Shown one piece after another: positions 15,223 to 24,075 of a stretch of 43,329 nt of DNA. Position 1 is the first letter of the stretch. Every line of letters begins with the position of its first letter. This DNA comes from an uncultured Microbulbifer sp. (GTDB lineage Bacteria; Pseudomonadota; Gammaproteobacteria; Pseudomonadales; Cellvibrionaceae): positions 1 to 43,329 of the forward strand of contig NZ_CANLDD010000040.1 in the NCBI RefSeq assembly GCF_947489355.1. Direction: 5' to 3'. The position numbers and the translations under genes are program-made. Below the pieces are notes generated by a model. That model had not been told where the DNA came from and ran no database searches. It saw nothing but the letters and a program-made list of their open reading frames with translations.

Positions 15223-15918
15223 TCAGGCCTTTTCGCGATTCGCCAGCAATTGAGCCAGTTTGTCACTACTGCTGACCTGACCACCGGGTTGGATACCCGC
15301 TGCCTTCAGCTTGGCATCGAGGCTCGAGCCGCTCTCTTCAGAGGCCAGCTCTTCCGCCGCTTCCAATTCGGCCGCGCGCTCCTGCTGCTTGCTCTTGATT
15401 CGGTCAAGGCTGTCCAGGGCCGTCTTGATCCTGCTGTTGGCCCCCAAGTGGCGGGAAGAGACAGCAACCTGGGCTTTCTGCACAGATTCAGTGGCCTTGA
15501 TCTGGTCGATCTGCTGTTCCATGCGGCGTACATTGGTCTTGGCCTTGGCAATATTGCCCTTCAGGGAACGCTCTGAGTTCAGAAACCCATCCAGCAGGCT
15601 GCGCTCGGTCTGCAACTGCGTCTCCAGCTCAGAAACCCGCTCGGCACACTCCAACGCCAGGTTATTATCGCCCTTCTCACTGGCATTAACCGCGTGGGCG
15701 CTGTAAGTTTCAATATCCGCACGCAGGGATTCCACTTTACCTTCCGCCAGCTTGCGCTTGGCCATAATTTTGGTCAGGTTCTCGTCACAGGCTTTCAACT
15801 CAGTTTTCGCCTCGCGCAATTCTTGGTCGAGAATACGGATTGACTGGCTGTCCGCTACCGCTTCAGTGCCTTCGTTGACCGCACCTTTCAAGGCAGTCCA
15901 GATCTTTCTCAGGCTCAT
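15223..15918 (-). CDS. yjfJ: PspA/IM30 (Vipp1)-family membrane-stress protein (YjfJ)
   Basis: The 231-residue protein is almost wholly charged helix, as in PspA: MSLRKIWTALKGAVNEGTEA, then coiled-coil stretches at about residues 25-190. PspA/IM30 proteins assemble on the inner membrane and protect it from proton leak or remodel it. This member is the YjfJ type rather than PspA itself, since no pspBC or pspF is adjacent. It begins within the last codons of yjfI (ATGA overlap) and is followed at once by the K+ channel gene. A link between membrane protection and ion flux is suggested by this order. Confidence 0.9.
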   Translation of the reverse strand: MSLRKIWTALKGAVNEGTEAVADSQSIRILDQELREAKTELKACDENLTKIMAKRKLAEGKVESLRADIETYSAHAVNASEKGDNNLALECAERVSELETQLQTERSLLDGFLNSERSLKGNIAKAKTNVRRMEQQIDQIKATESVQKAQVAVSSRHLGANSRIKTALDSLDRIKSKQQERAAELEAAEELASEESGSSLDAKLKAAGIQPGGQVSSSDKLAQLLANREKA

Positions 15919-16319
15919 GCTACACCCTCCATTTCAAAATGCTCTGCATACAAATCCAGGAAATCTCTCACATTGGAAAACAGGGTCTCTACCTCCTCGA
16001 TGACAACTTCATCTTTACTGGACACAGAGAGCGCGCCAAAGGCGACGTAATAGTGCTCACTGCCAATATTTTTAATCGCGATAGCCGTCAGGGGAACCAA
16101 TTGATGGGTTTGTAATACCATCTCATTGAGCGCGGCCACATCGCCGACCTGGCTCACCGGAAAAAGAATACTCTCGACAACGATCTGCTTCTCACCCACA
16201 TAAATAAAGGCGTCAACGCCCTCATCGTTGGAAATACTGAGGCAGTCTCCCTCCGGCTCCACTACCCAACCGGTATGACTTTCCGCCAGCTGGCGCAGGC
16301 TCTCATTGTTCCAGGTCAT
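15915..16319 (-). CDS. yjfI: DUF2170 protein (YjfI family)
   Basis: The 134-residue protein starts MTWNNESLRQLAESHTGW. It contains the DUF2170 pattern VEPEGDCLSISNDEGVDAFI, then VSQVGDVAALNEMVLQTHQL and the end segment VETLFSNVRDFLDLYA. E. coli YjfI is the first gene of the same operon and is uncharacterised. It is the first gene here as well, with the promoter in the gap to the divergent DUF6471-like gene. Its stop overlaps the yjfJ start. Confidence 0.88.
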   Translation of the reverse strand: MTWNNESLRQLAESHTGWVVEPEGDCLSISNDEGVDAFIYVGEKQIVVESILFPVSQVGDVAALNEMVLQTHQLVPLTAIAIKNIGSEHYYVAFGALSVSSKDEVVIEEVETLFSNVRDFLDLYAEHFEMEGVA

Positions 16320-16399
16320 CTCAACCCCCTTACTGTGGAATATTGGTCACGAATATAGCATCAAAAAAACAACAGTCAATAGGTTATTTCAAACTTATA

Positions 16400-16427
16400 T
16401 TGCAAATAATACACAAAAAGATACTAT
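16400..16427 (+). promoter_or_regulatory. Candidate promoter of the DUF6471-like gene
   Basis: TTGCAA (16400-16405) and TACTAT (16422-16427) are spaced by 16 bases. Each matches the sigma-70 consensus at four of six positions. They lie 41 bases upstream of the chosen ATG in a very AT-rich divergent region that must also hold the yjf operon promoter. Confidence 0.4.
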
Positions 16428-16467
16428 TTGCCACTTAATGACTATTAACCAGAATGGAGTAAAGCCC

Positions 16468-16782
16468 ATGGATCACAAACAAAGCCTCAGTAATCAGCAG
16501 GCACTGGCTCCCTATAAGCAGGCCATTGCCCGCTATGTGCGTGCCTCCATGGCTTTGAAGGGCATGCGCTACAGTGATCTGGCCCAGGCCCTGGCCGAAA
16601 GGGGTATTTCAATGACTACAGAAAATCTGCGCAGCAAAGTGAGCAAATGCATGTTTTCAGCGGATCTGCTCGCGGCCATCATTGATGCCTTATCCTTAGA
16701 GGACAGCGCCATGACTGAAATCCTTAAGCAGGCTCGGGAACTGCAAGATCACGGACTCAACATCGGTCGGGAGAAAAGCTAA
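16468..16782 (+). CDS. DUF6471-like small protein, divergent from the yjf operon
   Basis: The 104-residue protein starts MDHKQSLSNQQALAPYKQAI. Its core resembles a DUF6471 domain, which has a helix-turn-helix character: RYVRASMALKGMRYSDLAQA, then LAERGISMTTENLRSKVSKC and the end MFSADLLAAIIDALSLEDSA. The ATG at 16468 has GGAG 9 bases upstream. Another in-frame ATG at 16438 lacks a comparable site. A small DNA-binding-like protein divergent from the yjf operon could regulate it, but this is inferred from position. No DNA-binding residues are proven. Confidence 0.7.
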   Translation: MDHKQSLSNQQALAPYKQAIARYVRASMALKGMRYSDLAQALAERGISMTTENLRSKVSKCMFSADLLAAIIDALSLEDSAMTEILKQARELQDHGLNIGREKS

Positions 16783-16929
16783 CATCTTCTTCTCTTCCGG
16801 GCCAGTACACAGGATCACACGCGATGCAGCCGCTATAAGACCCATGCCTGACTGGAGTTTTGGGGCTGTTTTAGCCTTAAGAGCCACCGATTGAACTGTG
16901 AGGAAAAACCCGAGACAGTCAACACCGCA

Positions 16930-17232
16930 CTAATAATGGTGAAGCTTGTACACGGGTTCGCCATTGCCGCACTTACCCACAACTTCCGGCTCAGACAGTT
17001 TTGCCCCAGCCGGAATTATCTTATTGGTGGGCCACCAGACAAAGCAGGCGTAACGAAAGTTGACCGCCCAGTTGCAGTACAGGCGGCCATCATCTTCCTC
17101 GTAAAAGCGCGCCTGGCAAAAGCTCAAAGTCGGACTTCGCACGCCCTGTTGCTGTTGGGCATCCGCAACCATGATATCCATAGCCCCGACAGCAGATACC
17201 CAAAAGCAGGGAATCAACAACCACAGTTTCAT
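16930..17232 (-). CDS. Small exported protein with four cysteines, unknown function
   Basis: The 100-residue protein starts MKLWLLIPCFWVSAVGAMDI, a good signal peptide with cleavage probably near residue 17-25. The mature part holds four cysteines (39, 53, 63, 88), which could form two disulphides, and is rich in aromatic residues (RYACFVWWP). No family is recognised. It lies just downstream of the helicase gene in the same direction, with a gap of 84 bases. Confidence 0.55.
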   Translation of the reverse strand: MKLWLLIPCFWVSAVGAMDIMVADAQQQQGVRSPTLSFCQARFYEEDDGRLYCNWAVNFRYACFVWWPTNKIIPAGAKLSEPEVVGKCGNGEPVYKLHHY

Positions 17233-17316
17233 AGATGCACTCGGTGAAAGTCACAGTTGGACTCCCTTAAAGCCTAGCAGCCCCGGCGCAGCTTTTATTT
17301 CAGGCGACCGAATCAA

Positions 17317-20043
17317 TCACTCCGGGATGGCCCCTGTCTCCTCTTCCCTACACTGCTCACCCCGCAAAACCCCGATAATACGCGTGATGCATTCCCGTTG
17401 ACCCACAGACCAGTGAAGATAGGGCAACGGCAGAACCCGGATGCCAGCCCGGTGCAAAATCTTGTAGGTCCGGGTCGTAAAGTGCTGTTGGTACTCTCCC
17501 GGGTAGCCAATCAAGTCCACCCCCAGGATGCAACCCTGATACTCACACACGACATCGACACGCTGGCCTGCGATGGGAAAGTCGATCCAGTGCCGGACAC
17601 CCGCCTCTTTAAGGCCCGCACTGACCGCCCTGGCAAATTCACAGGAGAAGGTACCCTCTTGGTAACTACGGCCCGCGCCATGACCAAAGGAAATATAACG
17701 GCGCAGTAAGTGATCTGATGACAGCAACTCGGGGCTGATTGAATAAGCCACCAGTTGCCGCTCCTTAGCCCGAGTAATCGCCACATTAAACATAGCGGCA
17801 CCATTGAGATACGTCGCGGCCCGCAGGGATTGGCTATCGATGGCCATTGAGAGAAACATTACATCCCGCTCCTCCCCTTGAAAACCGTATGGTGTGGCGA
17901 TCCGTACCGAAAAGCTGTGCAGCTTGTCCGCGGAAAAAGCTCTGGAGACCTCTTTAGCCAGGTAGTTGGCCTGTTCCCGATAGGGAGACAGCACACCCAC
18001 AGATGGTTTAAGCGGCGCATTTTCGTAGCGGTTAAAATGATCGCGCAACTGGGATATGACCCAGTCTTTTTCAACCCTGTTCCTGCCGTTTCTGGCTCTC
18101 CGCCCCTCCAGCCGGTGAAAAGTCAACGCCGAAGCGCGCGAGTTCCCGGGCCGCGCCTGCATAACTTTGAGACGGTCAGCATAAAACGCATGGTTGCTGA
18201 AAGCGATCAGCTCGGGTTGGCTTCGGTAGTGCTCATCGAGCAGGGTCACCGCATCCTGGCTGCCAAGGGCGTCAGACACCAAGTCCAACAGGGACTGGTC
18301 CCGGTAGCTAAATGCCTCCGGTAACTCGCCGCAATGCACCGTCTCTTCCCACAAGCGCTGCTGCTGGTTTGCCGGAAGGAAGGAGACATGCCGAAGCTGC
18401 TTTCCATCCCCCACCACAACCGCGCGTTTCGCCCGGTAGAGCGCTGGAAGCGCACTTGCAATATCGCACTGGGTGGATTCATCAAAGATCACCAGATCAA
18501 ACATGCCACAAGAAAGCGGCAGTATCTCGTTGAGCTCGTCCAGACTTGCAAGCCAGATAGGATAGGCTTGTAGGACAAGATGCATATTCGTCTGTGCAAA
18601 TCTTTCCGCCTGGGTTTTTGAAGTCCTCGCCCTCAGTGCTTGGTGGAAACTGGCCAGGCTGCGCCGATCTGTAGTTAATAACCGGGCAAGCTTTTCCTGG
18701 CGGTAGGTATTGATGTAACGGGCAGCCTGCCGTTCAAACCTATAACGCAACTGGCTGATGCCATCCTGAAAGCCCCACAAGGCTTCTGTCTGTAGGTCCC
18801 GACCAAACAGTGGCGCACCCACACGTAATAACCAAGCTGCCCAGCGTCCGGGGCCGAGGACCCTGGCAAGCCGCAGCGCCCGCGCAAAGCGACGCTCGGC
18901 TCTGTGCAATGATGTATTTGTAGCCCTCAAACTGCGCTTTAACTTGGTGGCACTCACCTCGGGCAAATCAACCCCCTCCTTGAGCAGGGTATCGAGGTGG
19001 GTCTTCAAGCTGCGAACAAAACTCTGCTCGCCCGCATGTACGTAGCCCTCGGTCAGTCCATAGGTTTCCTGTAACTTGTTTCTTACAACATCAATGGCTT
19101 CGGAGGTTTTTGAGACAACCAGCACTGAGTCACCATGCAGCATTTGGTCGATCGCCATGGCGGCAATGGTAAAACTCTTGCCCGTACCCGGGGGGCCTGA
19201 TACGAGACTGAGCGGCAAACGTGCCGCATTGCGTAACGCCCGCTCCTGGGCACTACTGAAGAGCCCCGGCAACATTTCAGGCTCGCTGTCACTTTCAATC
19301 AACCGCGCAGGCTCTCCTCCCAGGGCAACCTGTAAAGGGGCCTGGAAATTTCGCGCCTGCACCAATTGACCAAGTTCGTGCAGGACTCCGCGAGACCCTC
19401 TGGGCCTGTCCGCCAAAATTACCGCACCGGCACTGACCGGACCCAGCCGTGACGCTTCCATCCGTTCCTGCACCAATGTCTCAGGCTGAAGGTTTGGCCA
19501 GCGACTCAATTCCTCAAGTTCTTCCAACAGACTGTATTCCCGCAGCCATCGCCCCATATCCGCCACCTGGGAGGTATCCATGGGAAACCGGGGTAAAGGA
19601 AAAGTATTCGTCACCGCCGAATCGATATCCGGCTTCAAAATCTGCCGGAGCAGGGGCAGATTCATGCGGATATCGGTGGTATTTATTTCGGCAAAATAAT
19701 CATCTTCGCGATAAATTCGAGCGGGAAAATACAGAAGCGGTGAACACAGTGTGCGCCTGGCGGTGAAACCACCTTGAGTGGTGAGATTTCCGCAGACAAA
19801 AAAACAGGCATAAATCAGGCGTCGCTCTTTTCGATAGGTATCAGCCAGTTTGGCCAGTTTTTCCGCAACAGGGTTAATCAATGGAATTCGTGGCAGTTCG
19901 CCGCTGCTGAGATAATCCGGCTCCTTTAAAAACAAACGGCGGTTGCCCGGCAGTCTGGCAATATTGGCCAGCGACAGATCGTGACTGTCCGCCAGGTAGC
20001 AGCGTCGAAAATATTCAATCAATAATTGAAAGTTTGCCTGCAT
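17317..20043 (-). CDS. Upf1-like SF1 helicase with C-terminal Vsr/DUF559-like domain
   Basis: The 908-residue protein has an N-terminal region of about 260 residues without a recognised domain. The SF1 helicase part follows: Walker A G283-PPGTGK-S290, a long helical insertion (about 340-480), DE at 521-522 (FDESTQCD), VVVGDGKQLRHV, DEHYRSQPELIAFS, LSPYREQANYLAKE, GFQGEERDVMFLSM and NVAITRAKERQLV. The last 100 residues look like a Vsr/DUF559-type nuclease fold (SCEFARAV, AGQRVDVVCE, LGVDLIG, and a tail with VLPLPYLHW). The usual IE-x-DG box reads VDLIG, so activity is uncertain. It probably unwinds or translocates on nucleic acid. Helicase-nuclease fusions of this kind often serve in defence or repair, but no partner proves it here. 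Confidence 0.88.
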   Translation of the reverse strand: MQANFQLLIEYFRRCYLADSHDLSLANIARLPGNRRLFLKEPDYLSSGELPRIPLINPVAEKLAKLADTYRKERRLIYACFFVCGNLTTQGGFTARRTLCSPLLYFPARIYREDDYFAEINTTDIRMNLPLLRQILKPDIDSAVTNTFPLPRFPMDTSQVADMGRWLREYSLLEELEELSRWPNLQPETLVQERMEASRLGPVSAGAVILADRPRGSRGVLHELGQLVQARNFQAPLQVALGGEPARLIESDSEPEMLPGLFSSAQERALRNAARLPLSLVSGPPGTGKSFTIAAMAIDQMLHGDSVLVVSKTSEAIDVVRNKLQETYGLTEGYVHAGEQSFVRSLKTHLDTLLKEGVDLPEVSATKLKRSLRATNTSLHRAERRFARALRLARVLGPGRWAAWLLRVGAPLFGRDLQTEALWGFQDGISQLRYRFERQAARYINTYRQEKLARLLTTDRRSLASFHQALRARTSKTQAERFAQTNMHLVLQAYPIWLASLDELNEILPLSCGMFDLVIFDESTQCDIASALPALYRAKRAVVVGDGKQLRHVSFLPANQQQRLWEETVHCGELPEAFSYRDQSLLDLVSDALGSQDAVTLLDEHYRSQPELIAFSNHAFYADRLKVMQARPGNSRASALTFHRLEGRRARNGRNRVEKDWVISQLRDHFNRYENAPLKPSVGVLSPYREQANYLAKEVSRAFSADKLHSFSVRIATPYGFQGEERDVMFLSMAIDSQSLRAATYLNGAAMFNVAITRAKERQLVAYSISPELLSSDHLLRRYISFGHGAGRSYQEGTFSCEFARAVSAGLKEAGVRHWIDFPIAGQRVDVVCEYQGCILGVDLIGYPGEYQQHFTTRTYKILHRAGIRVLPLPYLHWSVGQRECITRIIGVLRGEQCREEETGAIPE

Positions 20044-20121
20044 AACCGTCCGCTGATACTACTTTTCGACAAAATACTACCTGAAATAAAAAGGCCGGGA
20101 CAAATGATCTCTTACCACATC

Positions 20122-20673
20122 TTAACGCTCACCCGCCAGTGCGTGGAATTGTTTCTTTTCAGCCACACTCAGGCGCAGGCCATACTTTTTCACGATCGAC
20201 ATAAAACGCCGGACATAAATTTTTCCCACCGGTGCGTAAGGTGGCATCCATCGATCGGGGCCTCTGTGCCCTTTGCTCTGGTTATGCCCATCATCCACCA
20301 ACCACAAGTTTTCAATATCCTCCGCAAATTGCCGTTTCCGCTCACTGCTCCATTCGGCCCCGCCGTGATCATGGGCCCACTTCAAAGGTACTATATGCTC
20401 CACATCCAGATCAGATGCCTTGCTGTAAAAATTGCCGGTATAGGGGTCCAACCACAATCCCGTATCCACTTTGCAGCCATTGCTGTGGGTAAAACGCACG
20501 GGGGAGAGGGAGAAACGCATCAACAGCTCGTGACGGGTATCCTGACAGTCACTATCGAAATCGGACCAGCGGGGCAGCCATTCCGCACGTTTATACGGTA
20601 ACGCTACCGCAGAAAAACCAAACAAAAGAAAAGACAAAGCCGTCAGCAGCTTTGAAATTGACCGAACACTCAT
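20122..20673 (-). CDS. Exported HNH-family endonuclease
   Basis: The 183-residue protein has a signal peptide (MSVRSISKLLTALSFLLFGF, cleavage after SAVA). An HNH/DUF1524-like core follows: LDVEHIVPLKWAHDHGG, then EDIENLWLVDDGHNQSKG and HRGPDRWMPP. The EHxxP histidine, the N of ENLW and the N of HNQ are the expected metal and catalytic residues. Members of this type are secreted or periplasmic nucleases used for degrading extracellular DNA or RNA. The ATG at 20673 gives a good signal peptide; a TTG lies 24 bases upstream. It is 78 bases upstream of the helicase gene and in the same direction, but its export makes a shared task unlikely. Confidence 0.82.
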   Translation of the reverse strand: MSVRSISKLLTALSFLLFGFSAVALPYKRAEWLPRWSDFDSDCQDTRHELLMRFSLSPVRFTHSNGCKVDTGLWLDPYTGNFYSKASDLDVEHIVPLKWAHDHGGAEWSSERKRQFAEDIENLWLVDDGHNQSKGHRGPDRWMPPYAPVGKIYVRRFMSIVKKYGLRLSVAEKKQFHALAGER

Positions 20674-20845
20674 ACAACGACTACCAATCAAATCCAAATT
20701 TGCAGCTTAATGGAAAGGCCTGCTTTAGGCTATCGCATACTTCAGATTTTTACCGGGGAGGTACAAGTTTGAAGCGTGAATATTTTATACGAAAAACCCC
20801 AGAACAGGATGGATTCAGGTTTGTAAGTACACTCAGAAATAGAAT

Positions 20846-20876
20846 GGGGGCAAAACATTCATCTTCTTTTGCCCCC
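20846..20876. terminator. Possible terminator hairpin of the RND operon
   Basis: Perfect 10-bp arms GGGGGCAAAA (20846-20855) and TTTTGCCCCC (20867-20876) enclose an 11-base loop. It lies about 50 bases beyond the RND permease stop. The U-rich part lies within the stem; no long U-run follows on the minus strand. The call as terminator is therefore tentative. Confidence 0.45.
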
Positions 20877-20922
20877 CGAATTACCCAGTATACCGGGTGT
20901 TCTTACCGGGTCTTCCCTGACT

Positions 20923-23900
20923 CTAGGCAGACACGGATTCTGTGCGGGGTTGCCGCTGCAGCTCCCGTGCGGAATGCTCCTCATATCCGGCCACCTCAGT
21001 GGCCTTGACCTTGTGGAAAACCGCGTAGAAGACCGGCACCGCAATCAGAGTCAGCACCGTTGCAAAACCCAGTCCACCCATGATGGTCACCGCCATATCG
21101 GCAAAGAAAGCGTCAAACAGTAACGGCGACATCCCCAGTATGGTCGTAACGGCAGCGAGAAATACCGGGCGTAAACGGCTGACACTGGCGCGCTGGATGG
21201 CCGTCAGGCGCGGAAGGCCCATTTCAGTCTGCACCTCAATTTCATCCACCAGCACCACGGCATTTTTGATCAACATGCCAGACAGACTCAGTACGCCGAG
21301 CAGCGACATAAAGCCAAACGGCAACCCTGTCAGTAACAGGCCAACCACCACACCCACCAGAGACATAGGCACAACCAACCAGATGATCAGCGGTTCACGC
21401 ACAGTGCCAAACAACAAAATAGAGATCAGGACCATGACCAGAAAGCCAAGTGGCAACTTCTTGCCGAGGGATTCCTGTGCATCCGAAGAGCTTTCGTATT
21501 CGCCACCAAACTCCACAGTATAACCCAGGGGCAGTGACAAACTTTCCACCCCGCTGCGGATTCTATTGAATGCCGCCATGGCAGTCACGCCCTCGGGCGC
21601 TTCCGCACTGATTGTAATAGTGGGCACCCGGTTGCGGCGCTGAATCAGGCTCTCTTCTGCGGTGGTCTCAAATTCCGTAACCAGTTGGCCGGCGGGAATA
21701 TAACCCTGCTCGTTGGGACTCCATATAAGCCGGTCCTGCAGGGAGCCTACCCGGTTGCGGTCTTTTTCCGGCATACGCGCAATAATCGGGATAATCCGGT
21801 CGCCACTTTCAAATTCCCCCACCCGGTAGCCAGATGTGGCAAACTGAATGGTGCGACTGATATCCGTATTGGTCACCCCCGCTACACGCGCCCGCTCAGG
21901 GTCGAGATGCACGCGAACAGTGGCCTCTCGGCTGCGCCAGTTGTGCCGGATATCTTCCAAATCGCCTTTTCGGTAAAGCTGTTCGACCTCCTCAGCCAGG
22001 GCACGCAGGGTATTGAAATCCTGACCCGAGATGCGCACTTCCACATCCGCGCCCCCGCCAGGGCCAAATACCAAGCGCTTGAAGGTGATCAAGGCCTCCG
22101 GTTGCGCGTTGCGCAACCCTGTCTTGGCACGCTCGATCAACCCCTCAATCTGCTCACGATTTTCCGTACGCACAATCAACTGGCCGTAAGCGGGGTTGGG
22201 CGGCTCAGAAGCATAAGTCAGCATAAAACGGTCCGCCCCTCTGCCGGCAACCGCTGTTACGGAAATCACTGCGTCCTGCGCCAACATAAACTCGGTGGCT
22301 TCCTGCAGCGCGCTTTCAGTGCGCTTGATATCGCTACCCTGGGGCAGGAAATAATTCACATAAAACAGGGCGGCATTGGAGTTGGGGAAAAAGCCCTGTT
22401 TGACAAAACCGAAACCGATATAACTGAGCAGCGTCACCACAACCAGCACCGCGATGGTGCGGCCGCGTCGATTCAACGCACCGGACAGGGCACGGGCATA
22501 CATACGATAAAAGCGCCCACTGTAAAGATCATCGTCGCTCCTGGCAGTTTTTACCGGCTTGAACAGGTGATAACCCAAATAGGGCGTAATAGTAATCGCC
22601 AGCACCCAGCTGAGCACCAGGGAAATACCAATCACAGCAAACAGGGAGAAGAGGAATTCACCGGTGGCATCATCGGACAACCCGATTCCGGAAAAAGCCA
22701 TAATGCCGATGATGGTCGCTCCCAGAAGCGGCCAGAATGTCTGACGTACCACGCGCCGGGCAGCACTCTGGGGTGCCTCTTTCCTCTGCACACCCATCAG
22801 CATCCCTTCGGCCACCACAATGGCATTATCCACCAGCATCCCCATGGCGATAATCAGGGCACCGAGAGAAATGCGCTGCAGATTCAAACCGAACAAATTC
22901 ATAATCAGCACGGTACCAAGCACCGTAAGACCGAGCACAACACCGACAACCACACCAGAGCGCCAGCCCATAAACACACATAACACCAGGGTAACAATCA
23001 CTATGGAAGAAACAAGATTGAACAGGAACCCCGTAACACTCTCTTCTACCACTTTGTGTTGTTCGTAAACCGGGTGGATGTCCACACCCAGAGGCAAGCC
23101 CTGCTTGAGCTCTGCCAGCTTGGCTCCCACAGCCATTCCCACATCGACGATATTGGTGTCCTCAGCACCAGCCACACCAATCAAAATGGCCGGCTTACCA
23201 TTAAAGCGCGCGCTAAAACCCGGGTTTTCATGGTAACCCAGAGAGACATCGGCAATATCCCGCACTGCCAGCATAGCGGTGGAACCGGGAACACCCACCA
23301 GAATGTTGCGAACCGATTCCAGATCACTGGCCGGATTGTCCACCACAATACGGGTGCGCAGGTCCTGCCTGCCGATCTCCCCCTCTTGCTGGGTGACACT
23401 TTCCACCCGCAGCACCTGAGCCAGGTCATCCAGGGAGAAACCAAACTGTGCGAGGCGGGATTCGTCAATATTGAGGTAGGCCACGTCATCAATGGTGCCA
23501 GAGCGGGATACCTTAGCCACCCCCTCAACACCCAATAGCTCGCGACGAATGGCCTTGGTGATTTCACGCATTTCCGCCTGCGAAAAACCATCACCGGTGA
23601 CCGCATAGTAAATGCCGTACACTTCACCGAAATCGTCGTTGACCACAGATTCCATGGCGCCACTGGGCAGCTCACTCTGCGTGTCGTTGACCTTGCGGCG
23701 CAGTTCATCCCAAACCTGTGCCAACTCCTCCGAATTATACTGATCCTTGACCTGTACCCGAATTTCCGACATGCCGGGGCTGGAAGTGGAGGTCACCTTA
23801 TCGAGCTGTCCCATCTGCTGGATAGCAACCTCGAGCTTTTCGGTGACCTCCTCTTCAACCCGACGAGCACTGGCCCCCGGATACAAGGTAAAAACACGGG

Positions 23901-24033
23901 CCTCTTTAATGGTAAAGGCAGGATCTTCAAGACGGCCAATATCCGTTAGCGCCCAGAGGCCGCCGATTAGACAAATCAGTATCAGCAGCCAGCTGTATAC
24001 CGGCCGCTGGATAAAAACATCAGAAATTTTCAA
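20923..24033 (-). CDS. RND efflux transporter permease (HAE1-type)
   Basis: The 1036-residue protein starts MKISDVFIQRPVYSWLLILI. It has the RND layout: one helix, a periplasmic porter domain, helices 2-6, then the repeat with a second porter domain and helices 8-12. Characteristic segments are LYPGASARRVEEEVTEKLE, the TM4 motif GMLVDNAIVVAEGML (proton-relay Asp) and LSGMLIKNAVVLVDEIE. It exchanges protons for drugs or other amphiphilic compounds from the periplasm, with the adaptor protein encoded just upstream. The D-N rather than D-D pair in TM4 and overall sequence recall the TriC/VexF-type subgroup. No outer-membrane channel gene is nearby, so a TolC-type partner must come from elsewhere. 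Confidence 0.95.
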   Translation of the reverse strand: MKISDVFIQRPVYSWLLILICLIGGLWALTDIGRLEDPAFTIKEARVFTLYPGASARRVEEEVTEKLEVAIQQMGQLDKVTSTSSPGMSEIRVQVKDQYNSEELAQVWDELRRKVNDTQSELPSGAMESVVNDDFGEVYGIYYAVTGDGFSQAEMREITKAIRRELLGVEGVAKVSRSGTIDDVAYLNIDESRLAQFGFSLDDLAQVLRVESVTQQEGEIGRQDLRTRIVVDNPASDLESVRNILVGVPGSTAMLAVRDIADVSLGYHENPGFSARFNGKPAILIGVAGAEDTNIVDVGMAVGAKLAELKQGLPLGVDIHPVYEQHKVVEESVTGFLFNLVSSIVIVTLVLCVFMGWRSGVVVGVVLGLTVLGTVLIMNLFGLNLQRISLGALIIAMGMLVDNAIVVAEGMLMGVQRKEAPQSAARRVVRQTFWPLLGATIIGIMAFSGIGLSDDATGEFLFSLFAVIGISLVLSWVLAITITPYLGYHLFKPVKTARSDDDLYSGRFYRMYARALSGALNRRGRTIAVLVVVTLLSYIGFGFVKQGFFPNSNAALFYVNYFLPQGSDIKRTESALQEATEFMLAQDAVISVTAVAGRGADRFMLTYASEPPNPAYGQLIVRTENREQIEGLIERAKTGLRNAQPEALITFKRLVFGPGGGADVEVRISGQDFNTLRALAEEVEQLYRKGDLEDIRHNWRSREATVRVHLDPERARVAGVTNTDISRTIQFATSGYRVGEFESGDRIIPIIARMPEKDRNRVGSLQDRLIWSPNEQGYIPAGQLVTEFETTAEESLIQRRNRVPTITISAEAPEGVTAMAAFNRIRSGVESLSLPLGYTVEFGGEYESSSDAQESLGKKLPLGFLVMVLISILLFGTVREPLIIWLVVPMSLVGVVVGLLLTGLPFGFMSLLGVLSLSGMLIKNAVVLVDEIEVQTEMGLPRLTAIQRASVSRLRPVFLAAVTTILGMSPLLFDAFFADMAVTIMGGLGFATVLTLIAVPVFYAVFHKVKATEVAGYEEHSARELQRQPRTESVSA

Positions 24034-24075
24034 GATACTTCCCCACCCCTACCAGGCCCACAGGTCAAACGGATA

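Noticed and set aside
16891..17247. Plus-strand frame of 118 codons opposite the small cysteine-containing protein
   Set aside because: The minus-strand frame has a good signal peptide and a plausible start. The plus-strand product lacks both.
20122..20673. Idea that the HNH nuclease and the SF1 helicase form a two-gene restriction or defence system
   Set aside because: The nuclease has a clear export signal, so it would act outside the cytoplasm. Adjacency alone does not support a joint function.
21685..22983. Long open frame (432 codons) on the plus strand inside the RND permease gene
   Set aside because: It lies antisense to a clear, full-length permease gene. Its product is rich in His, Gln and Thr without any domain, as expected from a shadow frame in GC-rich DNA.
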